Positions 1 to 6,352 are shown, numbered from the stretch's first letter. The stretch: DNA of 9,170 nucleotides from Pseudomonadota bacterium (GCA_023392225.1 JAEVZM010000165.1:1-9170); one strand, 5' to 3'. The notes: generated from the sequence alone by a model not told the origin. A program made the numbers and translations.

Positions 1-1
1 C

Positions 2-406
2 GCCAAGCCGGCGCCGCGGCCTGCGGCGAAGCCCGCCGCTCCCGCCGCCAAGCCGACCGGCACCGCGTTGCGTCCGGCGGGCAAGGGTGGCGCGAAGGCC
101 GCGCCGGAAGGCGATGCGCTGGAGAGCTCGATCCTCGCCGCGATCGCGCAGGCGGTCGATGTCCTGGTCGATGACGGCGGCCAGCCGCCGGCCAAGTCGG
201 CCCCTGCGCCGGAAGCGGTGGAGGAAGAGATCGTCGCCGTCGAGATCGACATCGAGGCCGAGGTCGAAGCCGAGGAGGAGCCCATGGCGGAGGCCGATCA
301 GCCGGCCGAGCCAGAGCCGAGCCCCGGTGGCGACAGCGATGACATCGGCGACGAGATCCAGCGGATCATCGCCTCCTACAGCCGCGCCCGGCAGCAGAAC
401 GACTGA
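2..406 (+). CDS. Hypothetical low-complexity protein, 5'-truncated by the window edge
   Basis: The frame is open from the first complete codon at position 2 to a TGA at 404-406, so the true start lies outside the window; a TTG at 68 is only an internal candidate. The 134 visible residues fall into four parts: a Lys/Pro/Ala-rich stretch with repeated AKP/AAKP units (residues 1-35), a short hydrophobic helix-like segment with SSILAAIAQAVDVLV (about 42-56), a long Glu/Asp/Ala/Pro-rich acidic stretch (about 70-115), and a mixed-charge C-terminal helix DEIQRIIASYSRAR (about 117-130). There is no signal or membrane segment in the visible part. I do not recognise a family. The composition suggests a largely disordered cytoplasmic protein or the disordered tail of a larger one. 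Wobble-position GC richness continues to the stop, which supports coding. An 82-bp gap separates it from the next gene on the same strand. Confidence 0.6.
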   Translation, partial: AKPAPRPAAKPAAPAAKPTGTALRPAGKGGAKAAPEGDALESSILAAIAQAVDVLVDDGGQPPAKSAPAPEAVEEEIVAVEIDIEAEVEAEEEPMAEADQPAEPEPSPGGDSDDIGDEIQRIIASYSRARQQND

Positions 407-443
407 GCGGTGCCGACAGGCGTCGCCGCCCGGTAAACCAATC

Positions 444-464
444 GCTAACCAAGTCATGGTTAGC
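444..464. promoter_or_regulatory. Perfect 7-bp inverted repeat, possible operator
   Basis: GCTAACC (444-450) and GGTTAGC (458-464) form a perfect inverted repeat around a 7-base spacer, ending 24 bases before the ATG at 489. A related half-site, GTAAACC (433-439), lies just upstream, so TAAACC and CTAACC form a degenerate direct repeat 11 bp apart. TAAA-N7-CTAAC loosely resembles the alphaproteobacterial CtrA box (TTAA-N7-TTAA), but with mismatches in both halves. It could be a repressor or activator site, or a short hairpin in the leader. The symmetry is visible in the sequence; the function is inferred. Confidence 0.35.
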
Positions 465-488
465 AATGGGTGAACCGGAGCATGAGCG

Positions 489-1283
489 ATGTCTGGCACC
501 TATTCGGACCGTCCGGGCGATGAGCCCGAGAGCGTCGACCCGGCCGAGCCCGCCGCGGATGCGGGCGAGGGACATTCCGAGGACTCCTACGCCGCCGGCC
601 TGCCGACGCTGATGGAAGGCGGCGGCTGGGGCCGGACGCACGACGCCAATGCCGTGATCGACTACTGGGCCGTGCCCGGTCCACCGTTTCCCGCCTATGC
701 CGATGTCCAGCCTGCCTGGAGACGCTGGCTCGCCAGCCGGGCCGCGCTGGTCGCCATCGCCGCGCTGCTCGGTGGAGTTGCCGGCGGGGTCACCGTCGCC
801 GGCTTCGCGGGGGGTGGCGCGCCCGATGGTGGCGAGGCGGTCGAGGCGCTTCGTGGCAGCATCGGCCAGCTCGCCGCCGAGGTCCGCTCGCTCAAGGAAG
901 GCGTCGGCGAAGGCAGCCAGGCGACCGCCGACGGCCTTGCCGCGATCGAGCAGCGCATCGCCGGCGCCGAGACCGCCCAGGCCAGCCTGTCCGCCAGGAT
1001 CGCCGATCTGTCGACGGTGCGCGCGCCGGCCGCGGCCCCGCCGCCACCGGCCGTGTCTCCCGAGATCACCGGGTCGGTGACCCCGGCTGAGGTGCCCGTC
1101 GCCGAGGATTGGGTGCTGTGGCGGGTGCGGAATGGCCGCGCCCTGGTCCAGAGCGGCGCGGGCTATTTCGAGGTCGAGACTGGCTCTGCCGTGCCGGGCC
1201 TCGGCATCGTCCAGCGCATCGTCAAGCAGGATGGGCGGTGGATGGTGTTCACGCCGAACGCGGTGATCGTCGCCCGCGGCTGA
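489..1283 (+). CDS. Single-pass inner-membrane protein with coiled coil and C-terminal SH3-like-sized domain
   Basis: The protein has 264 residues. The ATG at 489 is preceded by GGAG at 477-480 (8-base spacing), which fixes the start; the nearby ATG at 482 is in another frame and closes quickly. Domain order: an acidic, Pro/Gly-containing cytoplasmic N-terminus (1-78), a WRRW basic anchor (77-80), one membrane segment (about 84-107), a periplasmic coiled coil (about 116-175), an Ala/Pro linker (178-205), and a compact C-terminal region (206-263) with the motifs DWVLWRVRNGRALV, GYFEVETGS, PGLG and DGRWMVFTP. The positive-inside rule puts the N-terminus in the cytoplasm. From memory, similar C-terminal segments occur in uncharacterised proteins of Hyphomicrobiales; I know of no assigned function. 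A scaffold or envelope-linking role is inference from the architecture. It converges on the DUF459 gene with only 19 bp between the stops. Confidence 0.85.
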   Translation: MSGTYSDRPGDEPESVDPAEPAADAGEGHSEDSYAAGLPTLMEGGGWGRTHDANAVIDYWAVPGPPFPAYADVQPAWRRWLASRAALVAIAALLGGVAGGVTVAGFAGGGAPDGGEAVEALRGSIGQLAAEVRSLKEGVGEGSQATADGLAAIEQRIAGAETAQASLSARIADLSTVRAPAAAPPPPAVSPEITGSVTPAEVPVAEDWVLWRVRNGRALVQSGAGYFEVETGSAVPGLGIVQRIVKQDGRWMVFTPNAVIVARG

Positions 1284-1302
1284 AGCTGGGCGCGGCCGGC
1301 GC

Positions 1303-2670
1303 TCAGTTCGCCTCGACCGCCGCGGCGTCCGCGTCGCCGTCGATGCCGGCCTCGTCTGCCATGGCGGCTGCGGCCTGTGGCGACAGGAAGGCCTGGTTGC
1401 CGCGCTGCGAGGGCGGCCAGGCGAAGTCGTCGACCCGCCCCGGGACCGCGGGCAGCGATTCGCCGCGCACCACCAGCCGGTACTGCGCCGTCTCTGTCGG
1501 CTGCACCGCTTCCGGGGTCTCGGCCTTGGGCTCGCTGATCACCTTGCCGCTGATCGGGTCGAAGGTGACCGGCGCCGGCGCGCCGGCAAGCGTCTCGACC
1601 ACCCCGGGCAGGGGATCGGAGAGCGAGATGACCGGGCCGACCAGCCGCTTCTTGCCGTCGGGACCGACCTCGATCGTGCTGGTCTGGGAGACCGAGGGGA
1701 GGAGGTCGACCGTGCCGGCGCCGATGCCGGTGTGGCGGCGGATGTCGCGCTCGACATAGTAGGCGAGCTTCTGCTTGCCGACGCTGGTGAAGCCGACGCC
1801 GTCGCTGGTCCTCAGCGCCTTCACCTGGCCCTCGATGTCGGGGCCGGTGGTGATGTACTGGCCACTGGCATTGGTGAACCCGTTCCAGATGTCGACGAAA
1901 AACCCGCCGGCCTTGGTGATTCGCGGCTCGACCAGGCCGTTGAGATAGGCGATGTCGGACATCGCGTCCTCGCCGCGCAGCGGCGGCGCGCTCACCCAGA
2001 AGAACGGCCGGCCATAGACCTTCAGCGTGTCGGTCAGGCCGTCGATGCGGCTCTCCACCGCCGCCTGCCACGGCTCGGACCGGACCGGATGGCGGTCCTT
2101 GTCGACGCGCAGATCCTGCCGGTCGTTGGCACCGAGGCTGACCACGACGATGTCCGGATTCTCCTTGTTGAGGATGCCGAGCAGCTCCTTATTCCAGTCA
2201 TAGAGGTCGGTCCGCACCAGGCCGGACGAATCCTTGGTGCTCTCGATCACCGCCAGGCGCGGCTCCTCGGCCAGCGCCTGGTCGAGGCCGGTGGCGATGC
2301 CGCTGCCGACGAAATCGCCGATCACCAGGATCTTGCGGGCATTGGGATCCTTCTCCCCAACCTTGACGGTCGGGACGGTCGTCGCCTTCCGCGTGGTCGA
2401 GGAGCGGCTCGAGGGCGTGCTTTTCCGGCTGGGCGAGGAAGCCGAGGGGCGCCGCTGCTTGCTCGGCGAGGTGGTGCGCGGCGACACCGACTTCTTCGGC
2501 GCCTCGCGCTCGCGGGGTCCGAACAGGCGCTCGAAGATGCCCGGCCGGTCCTTCTTCTTGGAGGCGGCCGCGGCGGCGGCATGGTCGGTCAGCACCAGGC
2601 CGAAATCCGTCGTCACGACGCTGGCGCCGAGCAGCAGCACGAGGAACAGGAGGGCAATCCGACGGGCCAT
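1303..2670 (-). CDS. DUF459 family exported SGNH-fold protein, probable pseudo-hydrolase
   Basis: The protein has 455 residues. Residues 1-36 are a signal peptide or anchor (MARRIALLFLVLLLGAS, then an Ala run). Residues 38-107 are a strongly basic Ser/Arg/Lys/Pro/Thr linker. The SGNH-like domain spans about 112-312 and is followed by a 140-residue Pro-rich tail ending in a GRVDDFAWPP segment. Conserved SGNH landmarks are present: block I ILVIGD (114-119), block III GAND (180-183), and a block V-like DGVGFTSVGKQKLA (290-303). The block I nucleophile position is Phe120 instead of Ser, and the usual His of block V is Gly293, so classical esterase catalysis looks impossible. An in-frame TGA lies just upstream of the ATG, which fixes the start although the ribosome-binding site is weak (GTGAG abutting the ATG). 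It lies downstream of mltB on the same strand, 191 bp away. Family placement is fairly sure; a role in peptidoglycan or polysaccharide recognition is inference. Confidence 0.88.
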   Translation of the reverse strand: MARRIALLFLVLLLGASVVTTDFGLVLTDHAAAAAASKKKDRPGIFERLFGPREREAPKKSVSPRTTSPSKQRRPSASSPSRKSTPSSRSSTTRKATTVPTVKVGEKDPNARKILVIGDFVGSGIATGLDQALAEEPRLAVIESTKDSSGLVRTDLYDWNKELLGILNKENPDIVVVSLGANDRQDLRVDKDRHPVRSEPWQAAVESRIDGLTDTLKVYGRPFFWVSAPPLRGEDAMSDIAYLNGLVEPRITKAGGFFVDIWNGFTNASGQYITTGPDIEGQVKALRTSDGVGFTSVGKQKLAYYVERDIRRHTGIGAGTVDLLPSVSQTSTIEVGPDGKKRLVGPVISLSDPLPGVVETLAGAPAPVTFDPISGKVISEPKAETPEAVQPTETAQYRLVVRGESLPAVPGRVDDFAWPPSQRGNQAFLSPQAAAAMADEAGIDGDADAAAVEAN

Positions 2671-2816
2671 CTCACGCGTGATCTGTCAGTGACTGTAGCG
2701 GAACCAACGCACGATTCCCGGCGCCGGTCCAGTGCGCGGCCGGACGATGGGCCACGCCTTGCGCAGCCTGGCCCCCGTCTCCGGCAAAAAGATGGTCTCC
2801 CGGAAGGGCGCCCGCC

Positions 2817-2843
2817 TCCGCCGGAGCGACGCCGTCCGGCGGA
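2817..2843. repeat. Inverted repeat downstream of mltB, possible terminator or REP-like hairpin
   Basis: TCCGCCGGA (2817-2825) and TCCGGCGGA (2835-2843) are perfect 9-bp inverted arms around a 9-base loop, starting 19 bases past the mltB stop in the direction of transcription. No T-run follows directly on the minus strand; the nearest run, TTTTT, is about 27 bases further on. It may protect the mltB 3' end or act as an imperfect terminator, making expression of the DUF459 gene partly independent of mltB. The remainder of the 191-bp gap shows no gene. Confidence 0.35.
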
Positions 2844-2861
2844 AGGGGGATGCGGGCCCGG

Positions 2862-4085
2862 CTACTTGCCGGACTGCAGCATCTCGAGGAGCTTCTGCGA
2901 GACCTGCCCGTTGGCCTCGAGCCCGACCGTCTCCTGGTAGGACATGATCGCGGCGCGGCTGCCGCTGCCGATATTGCCGTCGATGTCGCCGCTGTAGAGG
3001 CCGCGGGCGGCGAGCTGCTTCTGCACCTCGACCAGCTCCGAATCGGAGAGGCGGAGGTCGGCGTCCGGCCAGTCCACGGTGAACTCGTCGCCGCCCCGGA
3101 TGCGGTCGGCAAGATGCCCGACGGCGAGCGCATAGGCGTCGGCGTTGTTGTAGCGCTTGATCACGCCGAAGTTCTTGACGAGGAGGAATGCCGGGCCGCT
3201 GGCGCCGGCCGGGGCGAGCAGGCGACCGGGCTCGCCCGGTCGCGGGAAGCCCTTGCCGTCCGGGCGCTTGAGGCCGAGCTTCTGCCAGGCGGCAAGCGAG
3301 CGCTCGCTGCCGGCGAGCTTGTAGTTGAAGCCCTTGGGCGCGATCACCTCGTAGCCCCAGGTGGCGCCGCTCTGCCAGCCCATCTTGCTGAGATAGTTGG
3401 CGGTCGAGGCCAGCGCATCGCCGATATTGTTCCAGATGTCGCGCTTGCCGTCGCCGTCGAAGTCGACGGCATAGGCGGCGTAGGTCGTGGGGATGAACTG
3501 GGTGTGGCCCATGGCCCCGGCCCAGGAGCCGGTCATGCCGCGGGGGCTGATGTCGCCGTGCTGGAGGATCTTGAGCGCCGCCACCAGCTGGCTGCGGCCG
3601 AACTTGGCGCGGCTGCCGCCCTGGTAGGCGAGGGTCGCCAGCGAGCGGATGGTGCCCTTGACGATCTGCGGATTGTTGAGCACGTCGCCATAGGTCGATT
3701 CCATGCCCCAGATGGCGAGCACGATGTGGCGGTCGACGCCGTACTTGGCCTCGATCTTGTTGAGCAGCGGCCCGTACTGGCCGAGCAGCGCCCGGCCGGT
3801 GATGATCCGGCGCTCCGACACGGTCTTGTGCAGGTAAAGCCAGATCTTCTGGTTGAATTCGGCCTGGTTGTTCGCCTTGGCAAGCACCTCGGGGTCCGGC
3901 TTGAAGTCGCCGAGCGCCGCCTGGTAGGTGTTCCAGGAGATGCCTGCGGCCTTGGCCGTCGGCCAGAACGACTTGACCCACTGCGACGGCGTCGCCGCGT
4001 GAGCCGCGCCCGCCACCAGGCAGGCCGCAACGAACAGGACCGTGGCGCGCCGGAGTCGCGCAGCGCAGCCTGTCATCGGAAGCAT
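2862..4085 (-). CDS. mltB: MltB-family lytic murein transglycosylase with C-terminal peptidoglycan-binding domain
   Basis: This enzyme cleaves the MurNAc-GlcNAc bond of peptidoglycan to leave 1,6-anhydroMurNAc. I chose the ATG at 4085 (407 residues) because GAGAGG lies 8 bases upstream; a GTG at 4094 adds three residues but sits directly against that ribosome-binding site. Residues 1-30 form a signal peptide with a plausible signal peptidase I site AHA/A. A VAAC sequence inside it could be read as a lipobox, so free-periplasmic versus lipoprotein is unsettled. The catalytic domain (about 31-330) carries WGMESTYG with catalytic Glu129, GSWAGAMGHTQFIPTTY (about 186-202), and DFDGDGKRDIWNNIGDALAS (208-227). 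A PG_binding_1-type domain follows (about 346-403; LQ-type repeat with GLYSGDIDGNIG). This is the family's usual size and architecture in alphaproteobacteria. It diverges from galU and precedes the DUF459 gene. The family is certain; the exact paralogue name is less so. Confidence 0.94.
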   Translation of the reverse strand: MLPMTGCAARLRRATVLFVAACLVAGAAHAATPSQWVKSFWPTAKAAGISWNTYQAALGDFKPDPEVLAKANNQAEFNQKIWLYLHKTVSERRIITGRALLGQYGPLLNKIEAKYGVDRHIVLAIWGMESTYGDVLNNPQIVKGTIRSLATLAYQGGSRAKFGRSQLVAALKILQHGDISPRGMTGSWAGAMGHTQFIPTTYAAYAVDFDGDGKRDIWNNIGDALASTANYLSKMGWQSGATWGYEVIAPKGFNYKLAGSERSLAAWQKLGLKRPDGKGFPRPGEPGRLLAPAGASGPAFLLVKNFGVIKRYNNADAYALAVGHLADRIRGGDEFTVDWPDADLRLSDSELVEVQKQLAARGLYSGDIDGNIGSGSRAAIMSYQETVGLEANGQVSQKLLEMLQSGK

Positions 4086-4130
4086 GGCATTCACCTCTCG
4101 TCCGTGTCGCCACCTGCCCGAACCGCGTTT

Positions 4131-4161
4131 ACCATAGCACGCGGCAGGCGCGGCGTAGCAA
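4131..4161 (-). promoter_or_regulatory. Candidate mltB promoter
   Basis: On the minus strand, TTGCTA (4161-4156) and TATGGT (4136-4131) resemble -35 and -10 hexamers (4 of 6 matches each) with a 19-base spacer. Transcription would begin near 4123 and leave a leader of about 38 bases before the chosen mltB ATG. The spacer is long for a sigma-70 promoter, so this is a tentative call from pattern alone. Confidence 0.28.
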
Positions 4162-4220
4162 GCCCCGTACCCGGTCCGAGTCTGAAGTGGTCAAGGTTAA
4201 CAAGTCCCGAATCAAGTCAA

Positions 4221-4248
4221 TTGTCGGGCGGAGTACCGGGCTCACAAT
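4221..4248 (+). promoter_or_regulatory. Candidate galU promoter
   Basis: TTGTCG (4221-4226) and CACAAT (4243-4248), 16 bases apart, give 4 of 6 matches each to -35 and -10 consensus. A start near 4255 would leave a leader of about 100 bases. The divergent region 4086-4357 is noticeably more AT-rich than its surroundings and contains two GANTC (CcrM-type) sites, at 4178-4182 and 4209-4213. No gene is seen in it. Confidence 0.25.
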
Positions 4249-4301
4249 TCTGCGAGCGTCTCGCCGGATGTTTGCGCTAGCTTTGAACCGGCGGGCAACG
4301 G

Positions 4302-4333
4302 AAACGTTACCGTTTTGCTGCAACCTTCGTTGC
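4302..4333 (+). repeat. Two tandem short hairpins in the galU leader
   Basis: AAACG (4302-4306) / CGTTT (4311-4315) with loop TTAC, and GCAAC (4320-4324) / GTTGC (4329-4333) with loop CTTC, form two adjacent perfect 5-bp stems. They end 10 bases before the AAGGA ribosome-binding site (4344-4348). They may structure the galU leader or form a protein-binding site; short stems like these also arise by chance. Confidence 0.25.
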
Positions 4334-4357
4334 TCCAAGGGATAAGGAACCGCCATC

Positions 4358-5230
4358 GTGACGTCCCGTCTCCGTACCGCCGTCTTCCCCGTTGCCGGTC
4401 TCGGCACCCGTTTCCTGCCGGCCACCAAGGCGGTGCCCAAGGAGATGCTGACGGTCGTCGACCGCCCGGTGATCCAGTACGCCGTGGACGAGGCCCGCGC
4501 CGCCGGCATCGAGCATTTCGTCATGGTCACGGGTCGCGGCAAGGCGGCCATCGAGGATCATTTCGACCTCGCCTTCGAGCTCGAGACGACGCTGCGCGAG
4601 CGCAACAAGAAGGCGGCGCTGGAGGAGCTGGTGAGCGAGCGGCCGGCGGCCGGCGCGGTCAGCTTCACCCGCCAGCAGGAGCCGCTCGGCCTCGGCCATG
4701 CGGTGTGGTGTGCCCGCGAGATCGTCGGCAACGAGCCCTTCGCCGTGCTCCTGCCGGACATGGTGTGCGATCCCGGCTGCCTCGCCCAGATGGTCGAGGT
4801 CTACAACCGCACCGGCGGCAACGTCATCGCGGTCGAGGAATGCGATCCGGCCGAGACCGACAAATACGGCATCGTCGGCGTCGGCGAGAGCGCCGGCGAG
4901 GATGCCTTCCGCATCACCGCCATGGTCGAGAAGCCGAAGCCGGCCGAGGCCCTGTCGAACCTCTACATCAATGGCCGCTACATCCTGCAGCCGGAGATCT
5001 TCGAGCTGCTCGGCACCCAGCAGCGCGGCGCCGGCAACGAGATCCAGCTCACCGACGCCATGCTGCGACTGTCCGAGCAGCAGCCGTTCTACGGCAGCCG
5101 CTATGCCGGCCGCACCTACGATTGCGGCACCAAGCTCGGCTTCCTCGCCGCCAATGTGGCGCTCGCCCTCAAGCGGGACGACCTCTCCGCCCCGTTCCGG
5201 GCCGAGCTCGAGGCGCTGCTCGCGGGCTGA
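4358..5230 (+). CDS. galU: UTP--glucose-1-phosphate uridylyltransferase
   Basis: GalU joins UTP and glucose-1-phosphate to give UDP-glucose and pyrophosphate in the cytoplasm, supplying glucosyl, galactosyl and glucuronosyl donors for LPS, exopolysaccharide and glucans. The protein has 290 residues, normal for the family. The N-terminal nucleotide-binding motif is FPVAGLGTRFLPATKAVPKE (10-29). Other family signatures are QQEPLGLGHAV (106-116), VLLPDM (130-135), VEKPKP (190-195, with the active-site Lys), SNLYINGRYIL (200-210) and GAGNEIQLTDAM (224-235). The start is a GTG with AAGGA at 4344-4348, 9 bases upstream; it puts the conserved motif at the expected distance from the N-terminus. It is followed after 105 bp by the KdsD-type gene on the same strand, consistent with a surface-polysaccharide precursor cluster. 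Confidence 0.97.
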   Translation: MTSRLRTAVFPVAGLGTRFLPATKAVPKEMLTVVDRPVIQYAVDEARAAGIEHFVMVTGRGKAAIEDHFDLAFELETTLRERNKKAALEELVSERPAAGAVSFTRQQEPLGLGHAVWCAREIVGNEPFAVLLPDMVCDPGCLAQMVEVYNRTGGNVIAVEECDPAETDKYGIVGVGESAGEDAFRITAMVEKPKPAEALSNLYINGRYILQPEIFELLGTQQRGAGNEIQLTDAMLRLSEQQPFYGSRYAGRTYDCGTKLGFLAANVALALKRDDLSAPFRAELEALLAG

Positions 5231-5293
5231 GGCGCCGGCGGCCGTCCGGCCAAACGGCTGGATAGAGCCGGGAGGGTGGAGTAAAGCACTGGA

Positions 5294-5314
5294 GCGCCGG
5301 CCGCGTGCCGGCGC
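5294..5314 (+). terminator. GC-only hairpin between galU and kdsD, possible terminator or attenuator
   Basis: GCGCCGGC (5294-5301) and GCCGGCGC (5307-5314) form a perfect 8-bp stem of only G and C around a CGCGT loop. It lies 63 bases past the galU stop and 21 bases before the kdsD ATG. A smaller stem, GCCGT/ACGGC (5241-5245/5254-5258), precedes it. No T-run follows, so it is not a standard intrinsic terminator; it could attenuate, block processing, or restrict ribosome access to kdsD. Confidence 0.35.
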
Positions 5315-5335
5315 GCCGGAGCCATACGGAATCAG

Positions 5336-6352
5336 ATGTCGAATCCCGCCAAGCGGATCATGAACGTAGTCCCGCCGGCCGGCGCCGGCCCGGGCGCCTC
5401 GGCGCTCCGCACCATCGCCACCGAGCGCGCCGGGCTCGATGCGCTCCTGGCGGCGCTCGAGAACGGCCTCGCCGCGCCGTTCGCCGCCGCGGTCGAAACC
5501 ATCCGGAGCGGCACCGGGCGGGTCGTGGTCAGCGGCCTCGGCAAGAGCGGCCATGTCGCCCGCAAGATCGCCGCGACGCTCGCCTCGACCGGCACCCCGG
5601 CCTTCTTCGTCCATCCCGCCGCGGCGAGCCCCGGCGATCTCGGCATGATCGCCCGGGGCGACGTCATTCTCGCCCTGTCATGGTCGGGCGAGACGGCGGA
5701 GCTCCGGAGCATCGTCGAGTATTCGCGCCGCTTCAAGATCGCGCTGGTCGCCATGACCGCGGGCGCCGACAGCACTCTCGGCCGCGAATCGGACATCGTG
5801 CTCGCCCTGCCGCGGGCATCCGAGGCCTGCCCGCACGGGCTCGCGCCGACCACCTCGACGCTGATGCAGCTGGCGCTGGGCGATGCGCTCGCCATCGCGC
5901 TGCTTGAGAGCCGCGGCTTCACCGCCGAGGGCTTCCACGATTTTCACCCCGGCGGCCGCCTCGGGGCCAGCCTTCATTTCGTGCGGGCGATCATGCATCA
6001 GGGCGAGGCGCTGCCGCTCGTCGCCTTGGGCACCATGCTCGCCGAGGCGGTGCCGCTGATGACCGCCAAGGGCTTCGGCTGCCTCGGCATCGTCGATGGC
6101 GCCGGCGCGCTGGTCGGCATCGTCACCGACGGCGACCTCCGCCGCAGCCTCGCCGAGGGCCTGCTCGCCCGCCCGGTCGACGCGGTGATGAACCCGGCGC
6201 CGAAGACCATCGCCCCCGATACGCTCGTCGGCGAGGCGCTGGCGATGATGAACACCGCCGACCGGCCGTTCACGGTGCTGTTCGTGGTCGAGGAGCATCG
6301 CCCGGTCGGCATCGTGCACATGCACGACTTCCTCCGCCTCGGCGTTGCCTGA
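5336..6352 (+). CDS. kdsD: KpsF/GutQ-family D-arabinose-5-phosphate isomerase (SIS + 2 CBS domains)
   Basis: The family converts ribulose-5-phosphate to arabinose-5-phosphate, the precursor of Kdo for LPS or capsule, in the cytoplasm. The 338 residues match the usual size: an SIS domain (about 45-212) with GLGKSGHVARKIA (67-79), SWSGETAEL (115-123), SEACPHGLAPTTST (162-175) and FHPGGRLG (203-210), then two CBS domains (about 217-275 and 281-337) with TDGDLRR and HMHDFLR. By alignment from memory with E. coli KdsD, Lys59, Glu111, Glu152 and His193 correspond to Lys70, Glu122, Glu163 and His204 here, all kept. His88 is replaced by Pro99 in HPAAASPGDLGM, where relatives usually read SHGDLG or AHGDLG. 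Activity therefore cannot be taken for granted. The ribosome-binding site is weak (GGA, 5 bases before the ATG). It lies downstream of galU and converges on nfeD. Confidence 0.92.
   Translation: MSNPAKRIMNVVPPAGAGPGASALRTIATERAGLDALLAALENGLAAPFAAAVETIRSGTGRVVVSGLGKSGHVARKIAATLASTGTPAFFVHPAAASPGDLGMIARGDVILALSWSGETAELRSIVEYSRRFKIALVAMTAGADSTLGRESDIVLALPRASEACPHGLAPTTSTLMQLALGDALAIALLESRGFTAEGFHDFHPGGRLGASLHFVRAIMHQGEALPLVALGTMLAEAVPLMTAKGFGCLGIVDGAGALVGIVTDGDLRRSLAEGLLARPVDAVMNPAPKTIAPDTLVGEALAMMNTADRPFTVLFVVEEHRPVGIVHMHDFLRLGVA

Noticed and set aside
1284..1302. Possible bidirectional terminator between the membrane-protein gene and the DUF459 gene
   Set aside because: Only the TGA/TCA complementarity expected of convergent stops is seen; no stable stem could be drawn.
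1732..2940. Long plus-strand open frame opposite the DUF459 gene
   Set aside because: It is antisense to a recognisable exported protein, has no family resemblance, and arises from high GC with few stops. The same applies to the long frames opposite mltB (2850-4280) and galU (4307-5614).
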